Source: Bacillus sp. es.034
Lineage (GTDB): Bacteria; Bacillota; Bacilli; Bacillales; Bacillaceae_B
Reading direction: 5' to 3'
Assembly (NCBI RefSeq): GCF_002563655.1
Contig: NZ_PDIY01000001.1
Location: 186,001 to 250,000 of the forward strand
Length of the DNA: 64,000 nucleotides
The notes below the pieces were generated by a model. It was given only the letters and a program-made list of their open reading frames with translations, did not search any database and was not told the origin of the DNA. Of this stretch, positions 41,367 through 49,502 are shown piece by piece. Both the position numbers and the translations under genes were made by a program. Position 1 is the stretch's first letter; each line of letters begins with the position of its first letter.

Positions 41367-42995
41367 TTACTTCAATTCATTAATCTCTCCAGTCAATTCA
41401 ATAAACTTCCTGTCGAGCTCTGCATATTCCTCATCACCCGGCATCATGAAACTGAGACGCCCCAACACTTCCTGCCTCTCCGTCTCGAGTTTCATCCGCT
41501 GTTCCTCTTTGTCATCCCGCTCAGCTGCCGGCTCATCCAGCTCCTTCTTGATGGTCCCATTTTCGATCACAAGCTTGATGCCCGTCGTTTTCTCCAGAAA
41601 ATATCGGTCATGGGAAACGATGATCAGAGTTCCGCTGTACTGGGAAAGGGTTTCCTCCAGCTGTTCACATGAAGCGAGATCCAAGTGGTTCGTCGGTTCA
41701 TCCAGTATTAAGACATCCCTTTCCTCCAAGATATATTTCATCAGCTTGATCTTCACCCGTTCCCCCATGCTCATATTCCGGACCGGTTCCTGCCAATGAG
41801 AGGTCTGGAATCCGAGATGCTTCATTAACGTTTGGACTTTCCCTCTTTCCGCGAAGGTTTCTTTATGAAAAAGCTCTCCCGGTGTCTCGTCGAGGGGCAG
41901 ATCGAACACTTCCTGGGTCAGGTAGCCGATACTCGCAGAAGGTGACATCCATACGTCGCCTTCTGCCGTTTCCGCTCCCAGAATGACCTTCAGCAGTGTC
42001 GTTTTCCCACTTCCGTTCGGTCCTGTGACCGCAATCTTTTCACCATGCTGGATGGTAAAATGGACGTTCTTGAACAAGGTCCGTCCCTCAAAGGATTTTT
42101 TCAGATTCCTCACTTCGAGGAACCGTTTCCCCTTTTTGTGTGTGGATTGGATGCTGAAGCGGACGTTATGTTCTTCTTCGACCTCTGTCACCTTTGCTTT
42201 CTCGAGTTCCTTCTCCAGGCGCTTTTGCTTGGATTTGACCTGGGTGTCCATGCGTTTTGCTTTGACGCGGTAATGTTCTTTGTATCCTTCCTGTTTCGTG
42301 GATTCGCCGTGGGCTTTTTTCGACCAGGAGGTGAGTTCCTTCATCTGGCTCTCGATCCGCTCCACCATTTTCTGCTGCTTTTCATATTCCCGCTGCTGCG
42401 TCAGCCTCCGCTGCTTTCGCGCCTCCATATAACTGGAATAATTCCCTTTATGCTCAATGAGCTTCTTTTCTTCGATGGACCAGATCTTCGTCACAGCCTC
42501 ATCCAGGAAATAGCGATCGTGGGAAACGAGAAGGATGCTCCCTTTGTAGTCCCTGATATGTTTGGTCAGCGATTTCAGGCTTTCTTGATCAAGATGATTC
42601 GTCGGCTCATCCAATAACAGCAGGTCAGCATTTTGTGAGAACCCTTTAGCGAGTCTCGCCTTCAGCTTTTCTCCTCCGCTCAACTGCCCGTATTCATGCT
42701 TCGGCACCTGCCATTTCTCCCGCAGCTTACTTTCAGAAGGGGAGAGTCCTTCTGAAGAATGGGTTTCCGTTTCCTGCTCCACCATGGTGATCATTACATC
42801 ACGAAGCCATTGAATCTGCCCCTCCGTTGGTGTCCATTCACCAGCGATCAGTTGCAACAGAGTCGACTTTCCGGCACCGTTATTTCCGATGATCCCGATG
42901 ACCTCCCCTTCCTGCACGCCGGCGTTCACCCCTTCAAAAATCTTTCCGTCCATCACTTCATAGCTTATATTCAATAATTTCATCATTTCTCTCAT
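41367..42995 (-). CDS. vmlR: VmlR-type ABC-F ribosomal protection protein
   Basis: A protein of 542 residues that follows B. subtilis VmlR over its whole length from memory. Two ATP-binding domains: GIIGNNGAGKSTLL, LSGGEKLKARLAKG and LLLLDEPTNHLD; then TGPNGSGKTTLL, MSMGERVKIKLMKYI and LILDEPTNHLD. The interdomain linker (antibiotic-resistance loop; RLTQQREYEKQQKMVERIE) reaches the peptidyl centre to expel lincosamides, streptogramin A and pleuromutilins. No membrane helices. The start at ATG 42995 has GAGGGG upstream; a longer frame has none. It is controlled by the attenuator at 43028-43193. Confidence 0.92.
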   Translation of the reverse strand: MREMMKLLNISYEVMDGKIFEGVNAGVQEGEVIGIIGNNGAGKSTLLQLIAGEWTPTEGQIQWLRDVMITMVEQETETHSSEGLSPSESKLREKWQVPKHEYGQLSGGEKLKARLAKGFSQNADLLLLDEPTNHLDQESLKSLTKHIRDYKGSILLVSHDRYFLDEAVTKIWSIEEKKLIEHKGNYSSYMEARKQRRLTQQREYEKQQKMVERIESQMKELTSWSKKAHGESTKQEGYKEHYRVKAKRMDTQVKSKQKRLEKELEKAKVTEVEEEHNVRFSIQSTHKKGKRFLEVRNLKKSFEGRTLFKNVHFTIQHGEKIAVTGPNGSGKTTLLKVILGAETAEGDVWMSPSASIGYLTQEVFDLPLDETPGELFHKETFAERGKVQTLMKHLGFQTSHWQEPVRNMSMGERVKIKLMKYILEERDVLILDEPTNHLDLASCEQLEETLSQYSGTLIIVSHDRYFLEKTTGIKLVIENGTIKKELDEPAAERDDKEEQRMKLETERQEVLGRLSFMMPGDEEYAELDRKFIELTGEINELK

Positions 42996-43027
42996 ACCAT
43001 CTTCCCCTCTCTTTAAAAAGGGAGAAC

Positions 43028-43193
43028 AAAAAATCCTCCCATTGGTTCTGGAAGGATTAGCACTGCGCGCACAAAGAAAGCTATGAATGATCACTAGCTA
43101 AAAACATGTATAAAAATGGGCAGACTAATCCTATTTTAAGTTAATTTGAAATATGGAATTTCAAATGTCTCGAAAATAAGATTAGTTCTTCAT
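43028..43193 (-). promoter_or_regulatory. vmlR transcription attenuator
   Basis: Three exclusive folds can be read in the 5' leader. Anti-antiterminator: CTAATCTTATTTT (43185-43173) with AAAATAGGATTAG (43137-43125), enclosing a 9-bp inner hairpin ATTTGAAAT/ATTTCAAAT. Antiterminator: AGGATTAG (43132-43125) with CTAATCCT (43060-43053). Terminator: AATCCTTCC (43058-43050) with GGGAGGATT (43040-43032), then six T. A ribosome held on the tiny upstream frame would cover the first arm and favour the antiterminator, as shown for B. subtilis vmlR. The sequence shows the pairings; the induction is by analogy. Confidence 0.82.
43182..43193 (-). CDS. vmlR leader reading frame of three codons
   Basis: ATG AAG AAC TAA, whose stop is inside the first arm of the anti-antiterminator. 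AGGAG and GGGTGG lie upstream at unusual spacing (13 and 3). Two other short frames exist nearby (MGGR and MTGVMGGR), so which is used is not certain, but all end just before the same arm. Confidence 0.45.
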   Translation of the reverse strand: MKN

Positions 43194-43229
43194 CGTCCAC
43201 CCATCACTCCTGTCATAATTAGTAAATTT

Positions 43230-43259
43230 ACTATACCATGAAAACCTCCGATGGTGCAA
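43230..43259 (-). promoter_or_regulatory. promoter of vmlR
   Basis: Minus-strand TTGCAC (43254-43259), 18 bases, TATAGT (43230-43235) with an extended -10 TGG. Transcription would begin near 43223, giving a leader of about 230 nt. Confidence 0.6.
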
Positions 43260-43366
43260 AACCATTTTAGATTCGTATTAGATGGAAAATAAGTGGTAAG
43301 ATAAGCTTAGAACTAATTTTTCAGTGAAAATTCCCGGTTTTTATCTTATAGATAGGAGCGTTGCAC

Positions 43367-44140
43367 TTGGAATCAATATGGTTGGAATACGGTTGGACTT
43401 TATTAGTCCTCATCGGCCTCGAAGGTTTATTATCAGCAGATAACGCCCTTGTCCTGGCCGTGATTGCGAAACATTTATCCGAAGAAGAGAAGAAGAAAGC
43501 CATCAAATATGGAATCTTCCTGGCATTCGCCTTCCGGTTTGTGGCTCTCTTTGCCATTTCCTTCATCGCAAACGTCTGGCAGATTCAGGCGGTTGGGGCA
43601 GCCTATCTGCTGTATCTGGGCCTTAAACATGTCATCAAAGCGAAGTTTGGGAAGGATAACGAGAAGAATCAGAAAGAAACGGAGGAAGAAGCAGCCGGCA
43701 AAGGATTCTGGCCGACGGTCGGGAAGATCGCCCTGGCAGACCTTGCTTTTGCCATCGATTCAATCCTCGCTGCTGTCGCCCTTGCCCTTGGCCTGCCTGA
43801 TTCACCACTCGGGGATTTCGGCGGCATGGACGGCGGACAATTCATCGTGGTCGTCCTTGGGGGGATTGCTGGATTGATCCTGATCAAATACGCGGCAACC
43901 TGGTTCGTGCAGCTTCTGGAAAAACGCCCGGCACTCGAAACGACGGCTTATGCCATTGTCGCCTGGGTCGGTGTGAAGCTCGCGGTCATCACCCTTGCCC
44001 ATGAAGATATCGGGGTGCTGGATCATGATTTCCCACATAGCACATTATGGACCTTGATTTTCTACGGAGTTCTCGTGGGGATTGCCCTTTTAGGATGGTT
44101 CGCTCCCGGTAATAAAGGATCTAAGCAAAGTTCAGTGTAA
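43367..44140 (+). CDS. TerC-family membrane protein (YkoY/YceF-like)
   Basis: A protein of about 257 residues with eight or nine helices and the TerC motifs EGLLSADNALVLAV (about 20-33) and LADLAFAIDSILAAVALAL (about 123-141), where aspartates bind manganese or calcium. The family exports manganese or helps metal insertion in secreted proteins. The TTG start at 43367 has GGAG nine bases upstream; another TTG at 43361 is the alternative. I looked for a yybP-ykoY manganese riboswitch in the 130 bases before it and saw none. Confidence 0.87.
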   Translation: MESIWLEYGWTLLVLIGLEGLLSADNALVLAVIAKHLSEEEKKKAIKYGIFLAFAFRFVALFAISFIANVWQIQAVGAAYLLYLGLKHVIKAKFGKDNEKNQKETEEEAAGKGFWPTVGKIALADLAFAIDSILAAVALALGLPDSPLGDFGGMDGGQFIVVVLGGIAGLILIKYAATWFVQLLEKRPALETTAYAIVAWVGVKLAVITLAHEDIGVLDHDFPHSTLWTLIFYGVLVGIALLGWFAPGNKGSKQSSV

Positions 44141-44143
44141 ACA

Positions 44144-44178
44144 AAAACGTCCTGTGAACCTATCACAGGACGTTTTTT
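44144..44178. terminator. terminator between terC and the flavin oxidoreductase
   Basis: AAAACGTCCTGTGA and TCACAGGACGTTTT, 14 bp, with T runs on both strands. Confidence 0.9.
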
Positions 44179-44182
44179 CATA

Positions 44183-45304
44183 TTATACCCCAGGGAACCA
44201 GCCGGGAGTATTCACAATCGCATTCCATAACGGATCAGGAACGACCAATTGTTCCTGCTTTCCTTTGTCGATCTCCGTCACGATTTCATCTTCTTTTCCT
44301 TCTTTGATCTTTTTCAGCCAATCAGGATCGATGATAAGTTCGCGGCCGAGAGCCAGTAACGGGACCCCTGACGCGAACGCTTTATGGGCATCGTCTGCAG
44401 AATAGATGGAACCTACCCCGATCAATGGCGTGCGGTCACCGATCGTTTCCAACAGATAGTCCATTCTTGTTTTCTCGAGATCCTCCACGCCTTTTCTTGG
44501 CTTAGAGAAGAAATCGAACAGGGACACATGAAGGTAATCAAGATCCTTGTCTGCCAGTGCATCCACGAGGGTAAGGGTATCCCCCATCGGGAATCCATTG
44601 TCTTCCGGCTCCTCAGGTGAGAAACGGTATCCAACAAGGAATGATGGATCGGCATGCTCCGCGACCACGCTCTTCACTTTGTCCACAATGGCAAGTGGGA
44701 ACGTCATGCGCTTTTCAAGGCTGCCGCCAAAACGGTCTTGTCTCTGATTGGTCATCGGTGAAAAGAACTGATGAATGAGGTACCCGTTCGCTCCGTGAAC
44801 CTCGACACCATCATAGCCTGCTTCAATCGCACGGCGGGTCGTCTCACCGAATGCTTCGATGATATTCTCGATCTCTGCTTCCGATAAGCCTCTCGCTTTT
44901 TCCTCACCATTTTCACCCATGACGTCACTGGCACTGACAACATCCCCATCAGGAACGAGATCCGGTGGGCATTGTACACCTCCGTGGAAAATCTGGAGAA
45001 CGGCTTTTGCCCCCTGATCCTTGATTCCTTTCGCCAAACGTTCAAGGCTTGGGATCATTTCATCGGAATCCGCGCCGAATTCACCAGGGAATCCTTTTCC
45101 ATCAGGCGTTACATAGGTGCAGGCTGTGATGACCATGCTCACATCTTTCGAACGTCTTGCATAATAGGTAACCTCAGCATCCGTGACGTTTCCATCCTCA
45201 TCCGAAGAAAAATTCGTCATCGGTGCCATGATGATCCGGTTCTTTAATTCGACTCCGTTTTTAAATGTATAGGGAGATACTAACTCTTTATATTTGCTGT
45301 TCAT
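44183..45304 (-). CDS. yqiG: NADH-dependent flavin oxidoreductase, old yellow enzyme family (YqiG-like)
   Basis: A protein of 373 residues with an FMN-binding TIM barrel: ELKNRIIMAPMTNFSS, VLQIFHGG, GVEVHGANGYLIHQFFSP and NQRQDRFGGSLEKRM. Catalytic residues include the His/Asn pair (HGANGYL) and a tyrosine in TYYARRSKD. It reduces activated double bonds or disulfides with NADH. Closely follows YqiG of B. subtilis. ATG 45304 with AAGGAGG. Terminators isolate it from neighbours. Native substrate unknown. Confidence 0.9.
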   Translation of the reverse strand: MNSKYKELVSPYTFKNGVELKNRIIMAPMTNFSSDEDGNVTDAEVTYYARRSKDVSMVITACTYVTPDGKGFPGEFGADSDEMIPSLERLAKGIKDQGAKAVLQIFHGGVQCPPDLVPDGDVVSASDVMGENGEEKARGLSEAEIENIIEAFGETTRRAIEAGYDGVEVHGANGYLIHQFFSPMTNQRQDRFGGSLEKRMTFPLAIVDKVKSVVAEHADPSFLVGYRFSPEEPEDNGFPMGDTLTLVDALADKDLDYLHVSLFDFFSKPRKGVEDLEKTRMDYLLETIGDRTPLIGVGSIYSADDAHKAFASGVPLLALGRELIIDPDWLKKIKEGKEDEIVTEIDKGKQEQLVVPDPLWNAIVNTPGWFPGV

Positions 45305-45402
45305 GATTTTGCCTCCTTGTTGTTGTTCAAGGGAAATATTAATAGAAGAAGGGCTTTTTGAACAGACATCTGCTTAGAGAGTGTGCCCGCATGATCTAAA
45401 AT

Positions 45403-45431
45403 GGGCCACCCTCAAAAATTAAGGGTGGCCC
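45403..45431 (-). terminator. hairpin after yfjO
   Basis: GGGCCACCCT and AGGGTGGCCC, 10 bp, with CATTTTAG on the minus strand; likely ends yfjO transcription. Confidence 0.65.
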
Positions 45432-45488
45432 TAGTGTTTGCATTAGAGTGCGGTTTTAACCAGGTTACTCGAAAAGGATCATTAATAT

Positions 45489-46889
45489 CTATTTCAGTAC
45501 CAGCTTCGCGACAACCTCTACATGAGCAGTCTGCGGGAACATATCCACCGGCTGTAAATAGTCCACCCGGTACTGCTTCTTCAAATAGTCGATATCCTTC
45601 GCAAGGGTCGACGGGTTGCACGAGACATATACGAACGTCTTCGGCTTCACTTCTTTCAGCGTATCGAGAAGCTTGTTGTCACAGCCTGTCCTTGGCGGAT
45701 CGACCACGACGACATCGGGACGCCAGCCTTCGTTTTTCCATTTTGGCATGAGGGTTTCGGCACCGCCGACGAAGTATTCAGCATGACCGACACCGAATTT
45801 CTTCGCGTTTTTCTTCGCGTCATCGATTCCTTCCTTGATGACATCCATGCCCCGGATTTCTTTTGCTCCGTCTGCCAGCCATAACCCGATGGTACCGACA
45901 CCACAGTAGGCATCGACGACTTTTTCTTCACCAGTAAGGGCTGCCGCTTTCTTCGCTTCGTTATACAGCTTGCTCGTCTGGATTGGATTCAGCTGGAAAA
46001 ATGCCCGTGCGGACAGTTCATAGGTGAACTCTTCCAGACGTTCTTCGATGCTTTCTTTTCCTGTCAGATGGATCGTTTCATCCCCGAAGACGAGGGCCGT
46101 TTTCTGCGGATTGATGTTTTGGGCGATGGAAACGACTTCAGGAAGACGTTTCTGGATTTCCGAAATCAGCAATTCCTTGCGGGGAATCTTTTTCTCGGAC
46201 GTCACAAGCACGACCTGAACTTCCCCTGTTTCAAACCCGACACGTGTCACGATCGTTTTCAGGATCGGCTTCTTCTTTTTATCATCAAAAACAGGGATGT
46301 TGAAGTCGTTGATGATCCGCTTGATTTCGTTTGTCACTTTATTCGTGAGGGGGTGCTGCACGATGCACTCATCGATGTCGATCAGCTTGTTGGAATTCAT
46401 GCTGTACAAGCCTGCAATGGCCTTGCCGTTTTGCGTCCCGACCTGGAACTGGCTTTTGTTCCGGTAGTGCCATGGGTTGTCCATGCCGACCGTCGGACGA
46501 ATATCCATATCTTCAAGCTTGAGCTTCGTGTGGCGCTCGAGGGATTGAAGAAGGATGTCGCGTTTGGCGTCGAGCTGTCCTTCGTATGACAGATGCTGAA
46601 GCTGGCATCCGCCGCATAGCTCATAGACCGGGCACGGCGCTTTCACACGCTGTGGTGACTTTTTCCGGATCTTCTTGATACGGGCTTCGGTGAATTTAGG
46701 GTGGACCTTGGTCACTTCCACGACCACTTCTTCCCCTGCAAGGGCTCCCGGAACGAAGACGATCTTACGTTTGAAGAAACCGACTCCTTCCCCGTTGATG
46801 CCGATTTTCTTTATGGTCAGAGGAAACTGTTGTTTCAACTCGATTTTCACGTCATTATGTTGTGGCTTTTTTGCGTATTGTTTTTTCAT
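45489..46889 (-). CDS. yfjO: 23S rRNA (uracil-5-)-methyltransferase, RlmD/RlmCD family (YfjO-like)
   Basis: A protein of 466 residues with a TRAM RNA-binding domain (15-75), an iron-sulfur cluster from C86, C92, C95 and C175, a SAM-binding domain ([29 protein letters not shown]) and catalytic C424 in VSCNPST. It methylates uracil in 23S rRNA. ATG 46889 has only a weak site. It is followed on the same side by pdaA-yfjP genes in the same order as in B. subtilis (yfjO, yfjP, pdaA). Confidence 0.92.
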   Translation of the reverse strand: MKKQYAKKPQHNDVKIELKQQFPLTIKKIGINGEGVGFFKRKIVFVPGALAGEEVVVEVTKVHPKFTEARIKKIRKKSPQRVKAPCPVYELCGGCQLQHLSYEGQLDAKRDILLQSLERHTKLKLEDMDIRPTVGMDNPWHYRNKSQFQVGTQNGKAIAGLYSMNSNKLIDIDECIVQHPLTNKVTNEIKRIINDFNIPVFDDKKKKPILKTIVTRVGFETGEVQVVLVTSEKKIPRKELLISEIQKRLPEVVSIAQNINPQKTALVFGDETIHLTGKESIEERLEEFTYELSARAFFQLNPIQTSKLYNEAKKAAALTGEEKVVDAYCGVGTIGLWLADGAKEIRGMDVIKEGIDDAKKNAKKFGVGHAEYFVGGAETLMPKWKNEGWRPDVVVVDPPRTGCDNKLLDTLKEVKPKTFVYVSCNPSTLAKDIDYLKKQYRVDYLQPVDMFPQTAHVEVVAKLVLK

Positions 46890-46904
46890 TGGTTCACGTC
46901 CGTT

Positions 46905-47774
46905 CTATTCGATACTTCTCCATAAATAAAGTGATGCATAGCTTAAATAAGGGTGCCAGGCCGCGCTGAATTCATCCAGCTCGTCCATGGTCGGCTTCTG
47001 TTCCATTTGAAATAATTGTTTGATGGCGTTTTGAATGCCGATGTCCGCTTTCGGGAAAAGGTTCGGCCGTCCGAGTCCGAATAAGAGGAAACTCTGTGCC
47101 GTCCAGGGTCCGATGCCGCGGATCTTCGTGAGCTCCTTGATGACCTCTTCGTCCGTTTGCTCCGCCAATTGATTCAAATCCACTTCCCCACTTGACACCT
47201 TCTGGCCAATTCCGACCACATACTCCGCTTTTCGCTGACTGAATTGGAGCTCCCTGAGTTCTTCCACTGTGAGTCCCGCTACCTTTTCCGGTGAAGGATA
47301 GAACCAGACTCCATCCTTTTCCCAGCCGTATGTGGTGACGAATCGATGGGTCAGGGTGAAGGCAAACTTCAGATTCAGCTGCTGATGGATGATGCTTTTG
47401 ACAATGGTGGCGAAGGGATCGAACTCCAGGACAAGCGGTGTTCCGACATGCTCCTCAAAGATCGGCTTCAGGTCGGTTTCCAGGAAATGCGTGTGCATCT
47501 CGTGGAGACCCGTTTGCCATTGAAAAATGTCTGAAATTCGTTTTTGCTTCGCTTCCAGATTCTCTTCATTTTCAAACGTGAGCCTGAATTCTGGCTCATC
47601 CGTTGTTCCCGTTGCCTGGATCTCGATGACCTCACCCTTTTCCCCGCCGTGATAATATGGGACCTTCACGCTTCGATCCTCCTGTTCCACTGCATTCAAC
47701 GGGTCAAGCGCCAGCCTGTCCAGCACCCGGTCAAAATCATACGGACCTTCAATCTTAACATTCCTGCATGCCAT
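46905..47774 (-). CDS. yfjP: DNA-3-methyladenine glycosylase II-like protein (YfjP-like)
   Basis: A protein of 289 residues. The HhH-GPD core contains VKSIIHQQLNLKFAFTLTHRF, a helix-hairpin-helix LTKIRGIGPWTAQSFLLFGLGRPNLFPKAD, where the final aspartate (near residue 240) is catalytic. It removes alkylated bases from DNA. The ATG 47774 is chosen because GTGAGG lies upstream and because the preceding codons extend into a palindromic repeat. It ends 16 bases before yfjO's start codon, so the two are probably co-transcribed. A TATAAT on the minus strand near 47811-47816 may be its promoter. Confidence 0.9.
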   Translation of the reverse strand: MACRNVKIEGPYDFDRVLDRLALDPLNAVEQEDRSVKVPYYHGGEKGEVIEIQATGTTDEPEFRLTFENEENLEAKQKRISDIFQWQTGLHEMHTHFLETDLKPIFEEHVGTPLVLEFDPFATIVKSIIHQQLNLKFAFTLTHRFVTTYGWEKDGVWFYPSPEKVAGLTVEELRELQFSQRKAEYVVGIGQKVSSGEVDLNQLAEQTDEEVIKELTKIRGIGPWTAQSFLLFGLGRPNLFPKADIGIQNAIKQLFQMEQKPTMDELDEFSAAWHPYLSYASLYLWRSIE

Positions 47775-47825
47775 ACTCCTCACCCTTCCGCACAAAACTT
47801 GTATGTGTATTATAGCATAAACCGA

Positions 47826-47882
47826 AGAGGGACGGACCTTCATTCCTAGGACCAAGTCCTAGGAATGAAGGTCCGTCCCTCT
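47826..47882. repeat. 57-bp perfect palindromic repeat (REP-like) between pdaA and yfjP
   Basis: Two 26-base arms, 47826-47851 and 47857-47882, are perfect reverse complements around a 5-nt loop. The outer part is the core AGAGGGACGGACCTTC found dispersed in this window. It begins one base after the pdaA stop codon and may help end its transcript. Confidence 0.9.
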
Positions 47883-47883
47883 C

Positions 47884-48657
47884 TTATTTCATCATCGGAT
47901 GCTCATCGAGGCTCTTGAAAGTGTAGCCCCGTTTTTTGAGGTCCTGGATGGCTTTTTCGAGTGCGTCTGCATTGTCTTTGGAGACGGAGTGCAGGAGGAT
48001 GATGGCACCGGGATGAGCCTGGGCCATGATGTTGTCATAGGAATACTTCCATCCTTTTTGCTGGTCAGTTTTCCAGTCGATGAAGGCAAGGGACCAGAAG
48101 ACGTGGGTGTAGCCTTCTTCTTTCGCGATTTGAAGTGTACGTTCAGAGAAGACTCCCCTAGGCGGACGAAGATACTTCATTTCCTTTTGCCCGGTCAGTT
48201 CTTTCGTTTTCACCTTCACTTTTTGGAGCTCTTCACGGATCTTTTGGTCGGAGCTTGCAGTGAAGTCAGGGTGATGCCACGAATGGTTCCCGATGATATG
48301 TCCTTCTTTCACCATCCGCTTGACGAGATCTTCGGCACTGAGCAAATAGTGACCGGTGACGAAGAAGGTGGCCGGTACTTTCTCCTGCTTCAGCACATTG
48401 AGGATCTTTTCCGTATAGCCGTTTTCATATCCGTTGTCGAATGTGACATAAAGCACCTTTTTATCCGGTGAGCCTTTATAGAAGGCATCGTACTTATCGA
48501 GAAGCTCGTCATAGGCAGCGCCTGCTTCCGGCTGCACTTCATTTTGACTCTTTTTGAAACCCCAGCCGATCGGATTATTGGATACTGCATAAGCCTCGGC
48601 GGGTATGAGCAATACTAAGATTGCCGCTATTATGAACACTTTAAGTGATTTTCGCAA
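47884..48657 (-). CDS. pdaA: polysaccharide deacetylase PdaA (muramic delta-lactam, spore cortex)
   Basis: A protein of 257 residues with a signal peptide (MRKSLKVFIIAAILVLLIP, cleavage after AEAYA) and a NodB deacetylase domain: TFDNGYENG (the PdaA variant of TFDDG), HSWHHPD metal ligands, RPPRG and a C-terminal LLHSVSKDN histidine. In B. subtilis it removes acetyl from muramic acid on spore cortex peptidoglycan, needed for germination. The TTG start at 48657 has AGAAGGG seven bases upstream; TTG 48681 is an alternative. Same neighbours as in B. subtilis. Confidence 0.9.
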   Translation of the reverse strand: MRKSLKVFIIAAILVLLIPAEAYAVSNNPIGWGFKKSQNEVQPEAGAAYDELLDKYDAFYKGSPDKKVLYVTFDNGYENGYTEKILNVLKQEKVPATFFVTGHYLLSAEDLVKRMVKEGHIIGNHSWHHPDFTASSDQKIREELQKVKVKTKELTGQKEMKYLRPPRGVFSERTLQIAKEEGYTHVFWSLAFIDWKTDQQKGWKYSYDNIMAQAHPGAIILLHSVSKDNADALEKAIQDLKKRGYTFKSLDEHPMMK

Positions 48658-48793
48658 AACTGAACCCTTCTTTCCCTTCAAGTTTCCCTTAGTTTTTGAG
48701 AAGTGGAAGGATTCATGTGTACTAATAGTATCCAGAAATGGGTGTTCATGTGGTTTCGGTATATCCAGGGCTTATTGCTTGACGATCGTTATT

Positions 48794-48808
48794 GAAGGTC
48801 CGTCCCTC
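48794..48808. repeat. single copy of the GGGACGGACC repeat core
   Basis: GAAGGTCCGTCCCTC at 48794-48808 directly follows, and shares a base with, the stop codon of the DUF4825 lipoprotein gene. No opposite arm nearby, so it is a half element. Confidence 0.8.
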
Positions 48809-49380
48809 TATTCAAAAAACGTCTGATACTTGGTTGCCATTTCGGTCAGTTTGCCTTCGTGTTCTTCGATGAAGGTGGAGACGGTCTTTCTGTCCCAGAT
48901 GTCGTCGCCTTTCGGGAAGTCGCTGAATTCTTTGGATAAACCTGCGACCATTTTATCCCTGGAGACCGATACCATGGATTCATCGACGGTAAAGTGATAC
49001 TCTTTCGCATTCGGGACAAGAAGCGTCAGATAAATGGCGTTGTAGTAAAAGTTTTTCCGATTGACGTTGGTGCCGTCAAACCAGTACTCATTCACATGGC
49101 TTTCAGACAGCTTGCCTTCTTTTTCATAGCCGTAAGTCACCTTGACCATTTCACCGGAAAGGTCGATTTCCTTGATCGTTTCAGCCCCTGGCAGCTCTTG
49201 CAGGATCGCCTGTACTTTCGAGTTATCTCCTACATAGGTTCCGCTATTTTCTTTCAACGTATCCACACTCACATCCTCAATGGACGTGATATCCGCTTCT
49301 TTTTCAGGATTCGAAGCACATCCTGTTAAAAAGATCATCAAAGTAAGAAGCAACATGCCAAATAATTTATTAAAAATCAT
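48808..49380 (-). CDS. DUF4825 lipoprotein
   Basis: A lipoprotein of 190 residues with lipobox LTGC (Cys 21). The mature part has GTYVGDNSKVQAILQELPGAETIKE, the DUF4825 signature, then a beta-rich part (LSESHVNEYWFDGTNVNRKNFYYNAIYLTLLVPNAKEYHF region) and a helical end. Function unknown, cell-surface. ATG 49380 after GGAGGG. Followed by a repeat core at its stop codon. Confidence 0.78.
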   Translation of the reverse strand: MIFNKLFGMLLLTLMIFLTGCASNPEKEADITSIEDVSVDTLKENSGTYVGDNSKVQAILQELPGAETIKEIDLSGEMVKVTYGYEKEGKLSESHVNEYWFDGTNVNRKNFYYNAIYLTLLVPNAKEYHFTVDESMVSVSRDKMVAGLSKEFSDFPKGDDIWDRKTVSTFIEEHEGKLTEMATKYQTFFE

Positions 49381-49463
49381 ACTCGCCCTCCAACTCCTGT
49401 TTGTATGCTATACGAATGAACGCTCATGAAAGTTTCATCCTGATTTTAACATAAATAACCAAT

Positions 49464-49493
49464 AAAAAAACCACCCCTAACGTACGGGATGGT
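49464..49493 (-). terminator. intrinsic terminator of fumA
   Basis: ACCATCCC and GGGGTGGT arms (minus strand) followed by seven T. Confidence 0.85.
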
Positions 49494-49502
49494 ACCAATT
49501 TC

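Noticed and set aside
43205-43366. Possible yybP-ykoY manganese riboswitch before the terC gene
   Set aside because: TerC relatives often have one, but none of its conserved stretches are present, and the space is mostly used by the vmlR promoter and leader.
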